Both the position numbers and the translations under genes were made by a program. The notes beneath the pieces are model-generated. The model worked only from the letters and a program-made list of their open reading frames with translations. It was not told the DNA's origin and made no database searches. A stretch of DNA of 64,000 bases from Sphingobacterium sp. UBA4616. GTDB lineage: Bacteria; Bacteroidota; Bacteroidia; Sphingobacteriales; Sphingobacteriaceae. Shown here piece by piece: positions 43,369-52,229 of the stretch (its first letter is position 1; every line of letters starts with the position of its first letter). Where the stretch lies: contig DGIS01000022.1 in the NCBI GenBank assembly GCA_002386525.1, forward strand, positions 248,001 through 312,000, read 5' to 3'.

Positions 43369-45705
43369 TTAATGGAAATGGCCAATGCGCAAGCCAAAGG
43401 TAAATGTCCGAGGACGAGTCGGACCATAGATATAGTCTGAATCCCTCAATGGTCCCTTGTCAAAGTCTTTCTGAAAAGCATTGAACATGTTTTGTATACC
43501 GCCGAAAATTTCAATACTAAAATCTTTATGTATGGGTAAGGTATAACCCAGCCGCAGATTTAATTCGACGAAGTCGCGCGCATCTTTCAAGGTCATCACA
43601 TCGTTTTGGATATGAGGAACAATCATCTTCCCAGTGTAGACTCCGGTCAGATCGATTGCAAATTGTTTGGTCGCCTTTAAATTGCTATTCATATAGCCAT
43701 AAATATTGGGTGTACGGACGTATTTCTTGGTCAGGATGTCCTGTCCGTCTTCCTTTCCCTCGTAGATAAGTTGATCTTTTTTATAGCGAGAGCGCTGAAT
43801 GGTCCCACCGGTTTGGATAGAAAACCAAGATGATGGTGCAATATTGATCTCAATATTAGAGCCATATACCCGGGCACCCTCACCGTTTTGCATCTCCTGG
43901 ATGATCAATCCGTCTTTTTCTGATGCCATGACATTGACAAATTGATTATTGAGATCCGTATAAAACCCTTCCACAAGCAGACTCGTCTGTACATTTCCAA
44001 AATTTTTGTTGTAGCTAAAGGAACCTGTATACGCATTAGAATACTCTGTTTTTAGATTTTCACCAATTAACACAAATACTTGATTTCCACCAATGGAAGT
44101 GACATGCATGTCCTCGTTAAAAGCTTGTGGCGCACGGAAACCACGGGCATAGCCCCCTCTAAATTGAAGGTCCTTGGTGATATCATACAAGATTGTCAGC
44201 CGTGGGCTAAAGGTGCCAAAACGCTGATCTGAGTTACGGTCTATACCTGCAAGACTGTATTTGCCATCTACATAGGTATAATCGTATCGCGCTCCGATCA
44301 AGGTTTTAAAATTACTTAAAGGCTTCCATTCGTATTGGGCATAACTGCCTAATCCTCTGTTTTGCTGATCAATTGTTCGTTTGTACCCCGGTATGTCGTC
44401 TTGGGTATCGTTGTACGAGAATTCCACTCCGGCGGTAAATACATCTCGTTCAAAGTTGTAGGTATACTGTCCCCCTGCAACCAGCGCGATATCATTTGTC
44501 TTTCCGTATGCATTGGCAGCTAATGTGCTGTCTGCGAGTGTTGCTCCGCCCCCTAGGCCGCCATAGTAGCTGTCACGAACGGTTTTCTGTACAGAGCCGT
44601 AAAGCGACATTTTTTGCTTGTAATCGCTAGAGTAATGATCGTAGGTGATTCCGCCAACAAGCGAACTGGTTTCCAGTTGTTCTGTGATTTGCGTCAAGTG
44701 GGGTACTTTATCAAGCTGATCACCACCGCGACGGAACTCATTCACTGTACTAAAATCTACCGTTATCTTATCTAGATCACTCGGTTTGTAAAATATTTTT
44801 GTGCCAAAAGTAGTGTTTCGAAGTTTGGTCATTTCCGAAAAACCATCTCCATTAGCATCATATGCTTCCCGGTTGCGGTGCATGCCGTAGAACGTCGCAC
44901 CTCTCTTGAGGTCTTCCGCGACGGTCGAGGTGTTAAAATCAACCGTATTGTCCCAGCTTCTGCCACCTATGAGTGAGTTGGTTGATTTTACCTGCCAGTC
45001 ATTTTCTACCGGATCTTTTGTAATAATATTGATTGTCCCAGCGATCGCATTGGCTCCAAATAATGCCGAACCGCCACTTCTTACCACCTCAATACGATCG
45101 ATCATACTGGTGGGAATCTGGTCTAATCCATATACGCTATTCAATGCGGAGAATACGGCTCTGCTATTGATCAATATTTGTGAATAGGGACCTTCGAGAC
45201 CATTCAGCCGGACTTGTGAAAAACCGCAATTCTGGCAATTGTTTTCTACGCGCACCCCCGGCTGATAATTCAGTGTTTCAGACATGGCGACAGATTGTGT
45301 CGCATTAAATAATTTGGGGCCTATTACATTGACAACCACCGGAGCATCCTTTCGTTTAACGCCGTAACGTGTAGCAGAAACAACAACCTCATCCAAATTG
45401 AGGTTGTCTTCCTCCAGTTGAATATGCAACGGAGCCTTTAGCGTATCAAGGGAGATAACCTTGCTGATTGAGCGGTAGCCTACTGCAGATATATTTAAGG
45501 TTACTTTTTGCATCGGTATAGCAGACAACTTGAAGTAGCCCGCTGTATCAGATGTAGTCGCAAGCTTGCTGTTTTTTAAAGTTAGTGTGCCGGATGGAAC
45601 TGCTTCATGGTTTTTATTGAATAAATAGCCTTCAAGTTTCGATTGGGCATATATAGTGGATGTACCCGCCAGTAATGTAGCGAATAAAGTGTATTGCTTT
45701 AGCAT
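43369..45705 (-). CDS. TonB-dependent outer membrane receptor (ion/cofactor type, not SusC)
   Basis: A 778-residue receptor. The signal peptide ends IYAQ (about residue 21). A carboxypeptidase-regulatory-like domain (LEGYLFNKNHEAVPSGTL) leads to the TonB-box region LDEVVVSATRYGVKRKDAP. The plug has the motif NCQNCGFSQVRLNGLEGPYS, with two cysteines, then IDRIEVVRSGGSALFGANAI. The 22-strand barrel ends FTFGLRIGHFH. At this size it resembles siderophore, cobalamin or metal-ion receptors rather than glycan transporters. Two neighbours transcribed with or near it, a small His-containing membrane protein upstream and a thioredoxin-like protein downstream, suggest a metal such as copper or zinc. 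The substrate is an inference. Confidence 0.92.
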   Translation of the reverse strand: MLKQYTLFATLLAGTSTIYAQSKLEGYLFNKNHEAVPSGTLTLKNSKLATTSDTAGYFKLSAIPMQKVTLNISAVGYRSISKVISLDTLKAPLHIQLEEDNLNLDEVVVSATRYGVKRKDAPVVVNVIGPKLFNATQSVAMSETLNYQPGVRVENNCQNCGFSQVRLNGLEGPYSQILINSRAVFSALNSVYGLDQIPTSMIDRIEVVRSGGSALFGANAIAGTINIITKDPVENDWQVKSTNSLIGGRSWDNTVDFNTSTVAEDLKRGATFYGMHRNREAYDANGDGFSEMTKLRNTTFGTKIFYKPSDLDKITVDFSTVNEFRRGGDQLDKVPHLTQITEQLETSSLVGGITYDHYSSDYKQKMSLYGSVQKTVRDSYYGGLGGGATLADSTLAANAYGKTNDIALVAGGQYTYNFERDVFTAGVEFSYNDTQDDIPGYKRTIDQQNRGLGSYAQYEWKPLSNFKTLIGARYDYTYVDGKYSLAGIDRNSDQRFGTFSPRLTILYDITKDLQFRGGYARGFRAPQAFNEDMHVTSIGGNQVFVLIGENLKTEYSNAYTGSFSYNKNFGNVQTSLLVEGFYTDLNNQFVNVMASEKDGLIIQEMQNGEGARVYGSNIEINIAPSSWFSIQTGGTIQRSRYKKDQLIYEGKEDGQDILTKKYVRTPNIYGYMNSNLKATKQFAIDLTGVYTGKMIVPHIQNDVMTLKDARDFVELNLRLGYTLPIHKDFSIEIFGGIQNMFNAFQKDFDKGPLRDSDYIYGPTRPRTFTFGLRIGHFH

Positions 45706-46068
45706 AGTAATTTTATAAAAATTTTAAAAATACAAGCCTCGTATAGCATTGTCTATAGCGCGCTATGAACAGCATTCAAGGTATTGAACACGGATAGGAA
45801 ACAAGAAAATAACTTGTCCTTATATAGGGCTATTGTACCAAAGAGTTCATTGAAACCACTTTAAGGTAGTCCAACGAAGGGTGTCGCCTTGGTATCAACG
45901 ACAATTCTCGAAAAGGAGGCCAATAAGAAATTGTATCAAAGACGTCGTGCCGATATAGTCATTCCGTGGTTTAGCAATGCGTTACTGGACGCATACGTTA
46001 CGTTCCGTTTATTAGCGTCGAGTACTGCCATGCCAGACTACCGGTTTTCGAAATCTCTGATGTTAGTT
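45706..46068 (-). other. Intergenic region upstream of the TonB receptor, with a palindrome
   Basis: No credible gene was seen in these 363 bases; a 62-codon frame on the + strand with a TTG start looks like noise. ATAGCGCGCTAT (45755-45766) is a perfect 12-bp palindrome 50-61 nt before the receptor start and could be a regulator site. No consensus promoter was recognised. Confidence 0.5.
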
Positions 46069-46431
46069 TTATACTAAGCTGGGGGGACCACGTAAGTGGT
46101 AATGATCGATAGTTGACGTAATCGCTTCCGGACAAAAGGAATTATAGCGCATCTGTCTTACTTCGCGGGGAATTGGAAGTTCAAGGACGGTAAATTCGGT
46201 TTGTACGTAGGTGTTGTGATAGATGACATTCAGGTATTCGATTTGGTCATCTGTTTCTTGGGGCTTTTGTTTCTTGGTAAAATCATAAGGGTGGGTGTGC
46301 ATGACAATTTCACCTGTAGATTTTACCTCTTTGTGCATAAAAACAACACCTGAAATAATAATCAGAGACATTAATACCAATTGGCATAATGCAATAAGCT
46401 GACGTGGACTTCTGGTTGTTTTTCGGTACAT
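46069..46431 (-). CDS. Small single-span membrane protein with His motifs, conserved hypothetical
   Basis: A 120-residue protein. Residues 1-14 are basic and 14-32 form one transmembrane helix (LIALCQLVLMSLIIISGVVF), leaving the rest outside the cytoplasm. The soluble part carries HTHPYDF near residue 44, YHNTYVQTEF near 71 and a C-terminal IDHYHLRGPPSLV. Short proteins ending in a LRxPP motif occur next to TonB receptors in Bacteroidota; I recall this only in general terms. The histidines suggest metal binding. The ATG sits in the U-tract of the pan operon terminator. A -7-like TAATTTTG lies on the - strand at 46470-46463. Confidence 0.65.
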   Translation of the reverse strand: MYRKTTRSPRQLIALCQLVLMSLIIISGVVFMHKEVKSTGEIVMHTHPYDFTKKQKPQETDDQIEYLNVIYHNTYVQTEFTVLELPIPREVRQMRYNSFCPEAITSTIDHYHLRGPPSLV

Positions 46432-46462
46432 AAAAAAGCGTTACTTTTTTAGGGTAACGCTT
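46430..46462 (-). terminator. Terminator of the panC-panD operon
   Basis: On the - strand AAGCGTTAC (46462-46454) pairs with GTAACGCTT (46444-46436) over 9 bp, and a U-tract follows. It lies about 105 nt past the panD stop codon, and its U-tract touches the start codon of the small membrane protein gene. Confidence 0.88.
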
Positions 46463-46566
46463 CAAAATTACGATTTTATTTTATCAGTATAGAGCTGTAT
46501 GGATTAAAAAAATATTAAGTATGCCTATTTTTGATACCTTAATGTTCTCTTTTCCTTACATCCATA

Positions 46567-46917
46567 CTATTTAATCAAATGATTGTTGTCGTCTGGAAAT
46601 ACAAGCGAGGGTTGAAATTGTTTGGCTTCTTCAAAATCCATGGTTGCATAGGAAATGATGATGACGATATCGCCAACTTGAACTAGGCGTGCCGCAGCAC
46701 CATTCAAACAGATCGTTCCCGAACCGCGTTGGCCAGGGATAACATATGTCTCAAGGCGTGCTCCATTGTTATTGTTTACGATTTGAACCTTCTCGTTAGC
46801 GATGATATTTGCGGCATCCATCAAATCTTCATCTATTGTGATACTACCCACATAATTCAATTCCGCTTGTGTGACTTTAACGCGGTGAATCTTGGACTTC
46901 ATTACTTCTATTACCAT
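46567..46917 (-). CDS. panD: Aspartate 1-decarboxylase
   Basis: A 116-residue pyruvoyl enzyme that makes beta-alanine from L-aspartate for pantothenate synthesis. The N-terminus ([20 protein letters not shown]) matches the family; the precursor is cleaved between Gly24 and Ser25, and Ser25 becomes the pyruvoyl group. [20 protein letters not shown] and the [20 protein letters not shown] strands complete the double-psi barrel. It follows panC on the - strand by 44 nt, as expected for a shared operon, with the operon terminator downstream. Confidence 0.97.
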   Translation of the reverse strand: MVIEVMKSKIHRVKVTQAELNYVGSITIDEDLMDAANIIANEKVQIVNNNNGARLETYVIPGQRGSGTICLNGAAARLVQVGDIVIIISYATMDFEEAKQFQPSLVFPDDNNHLIK

Positions 46918-46961
46918 GGCGCAAAGTTAGGGCTTTCTACTGAATTTGAAAGATTTGTCAA

Positions 46962-47855
46962 TTAATTTGACAAATTATTCAGAATCATATTATCGATCAG
47001 ACGGACGCCCTCAACCCACGCAGTGACAAGGGCAACATGTTGTTTGCTGAAATCGATGTGATCGACCTCCTTTAAGCTGGTACTTTCACATATGGCAAAG
47101 TATTCAACGCTGAGTCCATCTGTATCTGTTAAAATCTTCAGCGCTTGGTCTTTTATTTCCCGGAGTGCCATAGCATCATTGATGTGGTCTTTTACGTATG
47201 TCAAGGAACGTGAAAGGGCCAACGCTATTCTTTTACCTTCTTCACTTAATCGCATGTTTCTGGAGCTCAAAGCTAGGCCATCTTGATCTCTGATGATGGG
47301 GCATATCGCCAATTGAATAGGTAGATCCTTCATTTCAATCATGCGTTTAATAACCATGACCTGCTGAAAGTCTTTTTGTCCGAAACAGGCAATATGCGGT
47401 TGTACCAATGTAAATAATTTATAGACGACCTGAGTGACGCCCTGAAAATGTCCTGGACGTTTTTCCCCTTCCCAGATTTGATCCAGTTCGCCCAAATCGA
47501 TATGCCAGTGTTCGTGTTTGTCGGGGTACATTTCGTCAACGGTTGGCAAGAAAAGAATATCACACCCCACCGCTTCCAATAGTCTGATATCGTTCTCGAT
47601 TGGGCGTGGATATTTCTCGAGATCTTTTGGGTCATTAAATTGCGTAGGATTTACAAAGATGCTGCAGACGCGAATGTCGCTCAATGGTTTTGCATAATTT
47701 AATAAGGATAAATGTCCTTCATGTAATGCCCCCATGGTAGGAATTAAGGCGATTTTTTGATCGGTTTTTCGTGCTTCTTGCAGGTATGCTTGGAGAGAGG
47801 CTTTCGTTTTGAAAATTTCCACTTTGCTATTTAGTTTTTGTTGGCAAAGTTGCAT
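46962..47855 (-). CDS. panC: Pantothenate synthetase (pantoate-beta-alanine ligase)
   Basis: A 297-residue enzyme that joins pantoate and beta-alanine using ATP. The nucleotidyl-transferase signature IALIPTMGALHEGHLSLL has the HxGH motif; FVNPTQFNDPKDLEKYPR, CFGQKDFQQVMVIKRM and LALSSRNMRLSEEGK are further family motifs. The usual length is about 280, so the first 12 or so residues may be extra; an in-frame GTG just downstream could be the true start. It lies upstream of panD in one operon and is transcribed divergently from the glycogen-synthase-like gene. Confidence 0.97.
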   Translation of the reverse strand: MQLCQQKLNSKVEIFKTKASLQAYLQEARKTDQKIALIPTMGALHEGHLSLLNYAKPLSDIRVCSIFVNPTQFNDPKDLEKYPRPIENDIRLLEAVGCDILFLPTVDEMYPDKHEHWHIDLGELDQIWEGEKRPGHFQGVTQVVYKLFTLVQPHIACFGQKDFQQVMVIKRMIEMKDLPIQLAICPIIRDQDGLALSSRNMRLSEEGKRIALALSRSLTYVKDHINDAMALREIKDQALKILTDTDGLSVEYFAICESTSLKEVDHIDFSKQHVALVTAWVEGVRLIDNMILNNLSN

Positions 47856-47892
47856 ATTATTTTGGGAATATAAAACGATGATTAATAGTAAA

Positions 47893-47923
47893 TTGCATAG
47901 TAAGTATTTTTTTCGTACCTTTG
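47893..47923 (+). promoter_or_regulatory. Promoter of the glycogen-synthase-like gene
   Basis: TTG (47893-47895), 20 nt, then TACCTTTG (47916-47923). This is a full consensus match 47 nt before the start codon. Confidence 0.85.
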
Positions 47924-47969
47924 TAGACCGATTTTACTGTTCGAAAATAATAAATAAAAATAACTGGAG

Positions 47970-48788
47970 ATGGCAAAAACGAAGATATTGTTTATTACTC
48001 ACGAGATGTCGCCTTTCCTCGAATTAACTAAAATTTCTGAAATCACACGTCAACTTCCGCAAGCGATGCAAGAAAAGGGTTTTGAGATCCGGATCTTAAT
48101 GCCGCGTTTTGGGAATATCAATGAGCGTAGAAATAGATTACATGAGGTTATTCGTCTTTCAGGCCTGAACATTGTTGTGGATAATAATGATAATCCGCTA
48201 ATTATTAAAGTTGCTTCATTACCTGCGGCCCGTATGCAGGTGTATTTCTTGGATAATGAAGACTACTTTCAGCGTAAAAAAGTTTTTAGTGATGAGCATG
48301 GCGAGTTCTTTGCAGACAACAATGAGCGTTCGGTGTTCTTCTGTAAAGGAGCGTTGGAAACTGTGAAGAAATTAGGTTGGTCCCCAGATGTAGTGCACTG
48401 TCATGGATGGTTCTCTGCGTTGGTACCGGCGTATGTCAAGACGACTTATAAAGACGATCCGACATTCAAGGATGCAAAAGTAATGTACTCTTTGTTCAAT
48501 GAAGAGTTTAAAGGTACATTAGGTACGAAGTATGCGGAAATGGCGCCAGAGGGTTCATTTAAAGCTGAGGATGCGCAGGTGTACGGTGATGGTAGCTATG
48601 AGGCTATCTATAAAGGTGCTTTGCATTTTACCGATATGGTCGTTGTTGCAGATCAAAATGTCAATACCGAAATAGTTGATTTTGCAAGATCAAAAGATAT
48701 TCAGGTTTTTGAGCCCAACGGCGATCAAGACTATGATGCTTTTGGAGAAGTATATGATCAATTTGCGCCTGAAGAAGTAGAAGCGTAG
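47970..48788 (+). CDS. Half-length glycogen/starch synthase-like protein (GT5 N-terminal domain only)
   Basis: A 272-residue cytoplasmic protein that aligns with only the first Rossmann domain of GT5 glycogen synthases: ILFITHEMSPFLELTKISEI, IRILMPRFGNINERRNR, WSPDVVHCHGWFSALVPAYV and a late FTDMVVVADQNVNTEI. The ADP-glucose-binding KxGGL motif expected after EMxPF is replaced by ELTKIS, and the whole C-terminal domain is absent. It therefore should not make glycogen by itself. Stand-alone proteins of this size beside panC recur in Bacteroidota as I recall, so it is probably a conserved separate family and not a broken gene. Its role is unknown. Confidence 0.82.
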   Translation: MAKTKILFITHEMSPFLELTKISEITRQLPQAMQEKGFEIRILMPRFGNINERRNRLHEVIRLSGLNIVVDNNDNPLIIKVASLPAARMQVYFLDNEDYFQRKKVFSDEHGEFFADNNERSVFFCKGALETVKKLGWSPDVVHCHGWFSALVPAYVKTTYKDDPTFKDAKVMYSLFNEEFKGTLGTKYAEMAPEGSFKAEDAQVYGDGSYEAIYKGALHFTDMVVVADQNVNTEIVDFARSKDIQVFEPNGDQDYDAFGEVYDQFAPEEVEA

Positions 48789-48820
48789 GCTATACTTTTC
48801 GAAGCGTTTCAAAAAGCAAT

Positions 48821-48856
48821 AAAAAAAGGTTATTTTAAAAAAATAGCCTTTTTTTT
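48821..48856 (+). terminator. Terminator after the glycogen-synthase-like gene
   Basis: 48821-48835 pairs with 48841-48855 over 15 bp (one G-T pair), with a short loop TAAAA-type and a run of T at the end. The region 48857-49148 up to ispF shows no gene and no clear promoter. Confidence 0.9.
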
Positions 48857-49148
48857 ATTACGCAGGTTTTCATTAAGTCGAATTGCTATTTGAGTGACTT
48901 TCTTCGCAATGCCTCCTCCCTAAATCATTTGTAACAATAAATATAGCTGCGAATTGTTATCTTCGCAATAATCTGTCATTAGGTTTATATGTTGATACGT
49001 GGAGATCTCGGAGAAGATGTCCTAAGTTTGATTTATAGCGGCGTTGGGCGCTTGTAATAGCTTATATTGACTTTGTTTTAAAGGTATATAAATCGAGTGT
49101 CTCGGAATATTTTAAATAGGAGTAGACACCATAGTTATAATTATTGTC

Positions 49149-49628
49149 ATGAAAATTAAGGTAGGATTTGGATTTGATGTCCATCAGATGAAAGAGGGAC
49201 ATCCCTTTATTGTTGGAGGCGTTCAATTGGAACATCATGCTGGGGCCTTTGGCCATTCTGATGCAGATGTATTGGTGCATGCGATATGTGATGCCATTTT
49301 GGGTGCTGCCAATTTAGAAGATATTGGCTATCACTTTCCAAACACGGATATGCGCTGGAAAGGTATCAGTAGCTTATTGTTACTGAAAGAATGTGTGGCG
49401 CTGATCGCGAAGAAAGGATACACACTTGGCAATATCGATTCAATGTTGTGTTTGGAGGCTCCTAAGATCAAACCTTATATCCCGCAAATGAAAGTTAAAT
49501 TGGCTGAAGCCACTGGTTTGGATATCGATGATATTTCCATTAAGGCAACGACAAATGAAACCATGGGATTTATCGGCCGTCAGGAAGGAGCGGTTGCCTA
49601 TGCGGTTTGCTTGATCGAACGTGCGTAG
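49149..49628 (+). CDS. ispF: 2-C-methyl-D-erythritol 2,4-cyclodiphosphate synthase
   Basis: A 159-residue enzyme of the non-mevalonate isoprenoid pathway. It cyclises CDP-methylerythritol phosphate to the 2,4-cyclodiphosphate. GFGFDVHQ has the zinc ligands Asp10 and His12; AFGHSDADVLVHAICDAILG has the third, a His; DIGYHFPNTD, LEAPKIKPYIPQM and the substrate-binding TTNETMGFIGRQEG follow. Length and motifs are standard. It stands alone between two regions with their own signals. Confidence 0.97.
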   Translation: MKIKVGFGFDVHQMKEGHPFIVGGVQLEHHAGAFGHSDADVLVHAICDAILGAANLEDIGYHFPNTDMRWKGISSLLLLKECVALIAKKGYTLGNIDSMLCLEAPKIKPYIPQMKVKLAEATGLDIDDISIKATTNETMGFIGRQEGAVAYAVCLIERA

Positions 49629-49657
49629 TTCTGCTCAATATTTTCGCGTTTAAATTC

Positions 49658-49687
49658 TTGCTTTTGGTACAATTAGTAATACCTTTG
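49658..49687 (+). promoter_or_regulatory. Promoter of the penicillin-binding protein gene
   Basis: TTG (49658-49660), 19 nt, then TACCTTTG (49680-49687). The predicted start near 49694 leaves an untranslated leader of about 170 nt before the start codon at 49866. Confidence 0.82.
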
Positions 49688-49865
49688 CCAAGTAAGGATT
49701 ATTGGCACACTATCTGATAGAGTGAGCATTAATGTCTTAATTGAAGTCTACAAGGATCAAAATAATGCAGTATTCAAGTTTTAAAATAGCACAGTGTGTG
49801 TAAAACCTGAATACGCTGTGTGGTCTTAAAATGAATAATATTTACGTCTGAAATTTAGTGATTAG

Positions 49866-52136
49866 ATGAAACGAGTATCAAAAAAAAATCAACTGACGGA
49901 AGCTGATATCAAACGATATACGTTCAATTTTTGGAAGATTATCGTTGGAGTTGTTGCGATAGGTTTTCTGTTTATATTGAGTATACGTCTTGGATTATTT
50001 GGGAAATTGCCCTCCTTCAGTGATTTGGAGAATCCAAAAAGCAATTTAGCTTCTGAAGTTATCACTGAAGATCATAAAGTACTGGGAACTTATTATGTTC
50101 AAAACCGTTCCAATGTTAAGTATAGCGAATTGTCCCCTTATTTGGTCAAAGCATTGGTGTCTACAGAGGATAAACGTTTCTATGATCACTCTGGTATAGA
50201 CTATTCGCGTACGTTCACAGTCATCTTCCATACCTTGACAGGTAATAAGCAAGGGGGGAGTACGATTACACAACAGCTGGCACTTAATCTCTTCTCGGAT
50301 GGACGTCAAAAGAATTTTTTAAAACGTGTCATCCAAAAATTTCAGGAATGGATTACGGCCGTTCGTCTGGAGAGAAATTATACCAAGGATGAGATTATTA
50401 CCATGTATTTCAACACGGTAGACTTTGGTGCCTACAATACATATGGAATCAAATCTGCTGCACGGACTTACTTTAATACGACTCCCGACAAATTGACAGC
50501 GGAACAAGCAGCTTTGTTGGTGGGTATGCTAAAAGGTCCGGGAGCATATTCTCCGGTTCGTTACCCTGATAAATCTCGCACCCGACGTAATACGGTGCTT
50601 AACAATATGGTTGCCGCCAATTTTATCTCGGCAGAAGAGGCAACAAAAGCAAAAGAGAAACCACTTGGTTTAGAGCTTAAGATCGCAAATTACGGCGAAG
50701 GATTGGCTCCCTATTTCAGAGCGGTATTAAAAGACGAGATCAAAAAGGAATTTGCCAAGCTTTCCATTACCAAACCGGATGGTACACCTTATGATCTTGA
50801 TCGCGATGGATTGAAAATCTATACGACAATCAACATGTCTATGCAGCAATATGCAGAGGATTCGCAAAAGGAGTGGATGAAGCAATTGCAGTCTAAATTT
50901 TCCGCACAATGGAAGAATAGGGATCCTTTCAAAGGCGATAAAGCGAAGCTATTAATCAGCGGAATGAAGCGTTCTGATCGTTACCGGATTTTGAAGGAAG
51001 AAGGCTTGAATGAAGACGAAATCAAAAAGGCTTTCAATGTAAAAGTTCCTATGAATATTTTTACATGGAAAGGAAGCGTCGACACCATGATGACGCCAAT
51101 GGATTCCATTAAATACAATAAACTCATGTTGCGCAATGCAATGATGTCTATGGAGCCGAAGACGGGACATATTAAAGCCTGGGTAGGGGGTATTGACTTT
51201 GACCACTTTAAATATGATCAGGTAAAAATGGGAACGCGTCAGGTCGGATCGACGGCTAAACCATTTACTTACGCAGTTGCGATTGACAACGGCTATTCGC
51301 CCTGTTATAGTATTCCAAATTACCAACAAACGTATAACGGATGGACCCCAAGGGGAAATGCGCAAGGAGGAAACCCCATTACGTTGGCTAAGGCCCTTGC
51401 TTATTCTCAAAACTATGCGACAGCATATTTAGTACACGAAGTTGGTGCTGCGGAAGTCGCAGCATTGACAAAGCGAATGGGTATAACAAGTGATGTTCCT
51501 AGTTATCCCTCGATTTCTTTGGGCGCTTACGAAGCGTCGGTGTTTGATATGGTAGGTGCCTATTCGGCATTTGTAAACCAAGGAACTTGGATTGAGCCGA
51601 CAGCAATTCTGCGGATTGAAGATAAAAATGGGACACCAATTTATGATAAGGCACCAAAGGTGGTAAAAGCCTTGAACAGTGAATCAGCATATATTATTGT
51701 GGATATGCTTAAAAAGGTGGTGTCTCAGGGTACTGCCAGACGTATTCAATGGATGTACAAGCTCACCAATCCAATCGGAGGTAAAACGGGTACAACGAAT
51801 GACAACTCGGACGCTTGGTTTATCGGTATTACGCCCGAATTGGTTACAGGTGTGTGGACCGGGGCGGAAGATCGGGGCATTAGTTTCGATCGCATGGAGT
51901 ACGGTCAAGGGGCCGCGGCAGCTATGCCAGTATTCGCTTATTACATGCAGAAAGTATATAAAGATTCGAATTTGAAATATACCAAAGGTGATTTTGAACA
52001 ACCTCAAGGTGGACTCACCCGTGTAATAGACTGTAATCAGTACTGGGGGGGCGGAGGCTCTGATGTGGAAGATGGATCTACCGATTCGAGCAGTAAAGAC
52101 GAAACTAAACTAAAAGATGACCGCTTAGGTTTCTAG
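49866..52136 (+). CDS. Class A penicillin-binding protein (PBP1A type)
   Basis: A 756-residue bifunctional peptidoglycan synthase of the inner membrane. One N-terminal transmembrane helix (about 25-45, IIVGVVAIGFLFILSI) anchors it. The GT51 glycosyltransferase spans about 75-260: Glu101 in VSTEDKRFYDHSGIDYSRTF, GGSTITQQLALNLF and RNYTKDEIITMYFNTVDFG. The transpeptidase spans about 400-700: nucleophile Ser462 in GSTAKPFTYA, SQN in AYSQNYATAY, and the KTGTT box from Lys640. The last 40 residues are Gly/Ser/Asp-rich. It is the target of beta-lactams. It is likely transcribed alone. Confidence 0.96.
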   Translation: MKRVSKKNQLTEADIKRYTFNFWKIIVGVVAIGFLFILSIRLGLFGKLPSFSDLENPKSNLASEVITEDHKVLGTYYVQNRSNVKYSELSPYLVKALVSTEDKRFYDHSGIDYSRTFTVIFHTLTGNKQGGSTITQQLALNLFSDGRQKNFLKRVIQKFQEWITAVRLERNYTKDEIITMYFNTVDFGAYNTYGIKSAARTYFNTTPDKLTAEQAALLVGMLKGPGAYSPVRYPDKSRTRRNTVLNNMVAANFISAEEATKAKEKPLGLELKIANYGEGLAPYFRAVLKDEIKKEFAKLSITKPDGTPYDLDRDGLKIYTTINMSMQQYAEDSQKEWMKQLQSKFSAQWKNRDPFKGDKAKLLISGMKRSDRYRILKEEGLNEDEIKKAFNVKVPMNIFTWKGSVDTMMTPMDSIKYNKLMLRNAMMSMEPKTGHIKAWVGGIDFDHFKYDQVKMGTRQVGSTAKPFTYAVAIDNGYSPCYSIPNYQQTYNGWTPRGNAQGGNPITLAKALAYSQNYATAYLVHEVGAAEVAALTKRMGITSDVPSYPSISLGAYEASVFDMVGAYSAFVNQGTWIEPTAILRIEDKNGTPIYDKAPKVVKALNSESAYIIVDMLKKVVSQGTARRIQWMYKLTNPIGGKTGTTNDNSDAWFIGITPELVTGVWTGAEDRGISFDRMEYGQGAAAAMPVFAYYMQKVYKDSNLKYTKGDFEQPQGGLTRVIDCNQYWGGGGSDVEDGSTDSSSKDETKLKDDRLGF

Positions 52137-52159
52137 GTTATTTTAACGAATATCAGTGG

Positions 52160-52202
52160 GCCAGGCAATAAATTTTTTCGAAATTTGTTGTCTGGCTTTT
52201 TT
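52160..52202 (+). terminator. Terminator after the penicillin-binding protein gene
   Basis: 52160-52175 pairs with 52181-52196 over 16 bp with two G-T pairs and loop TTTCG, followed by six T. Confidence 0.92.
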
Positions 52203-52229
52203 GCTGAAAGTGCTTGATATTGAAACATA

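Noticed and set aside
45889..46077. 62-codon frame on the + strand with TTG start
   Set aside because: It has no recognisable domain, no start-site support, and overlaps the end of the opposite gene.
47970..48788. Glycogen-synthase-like gene as a pseudogene by truncation
   Set aside because: Frame, promoter and terminator are intact, and the region after the stop shows no remnant of the missing domain.
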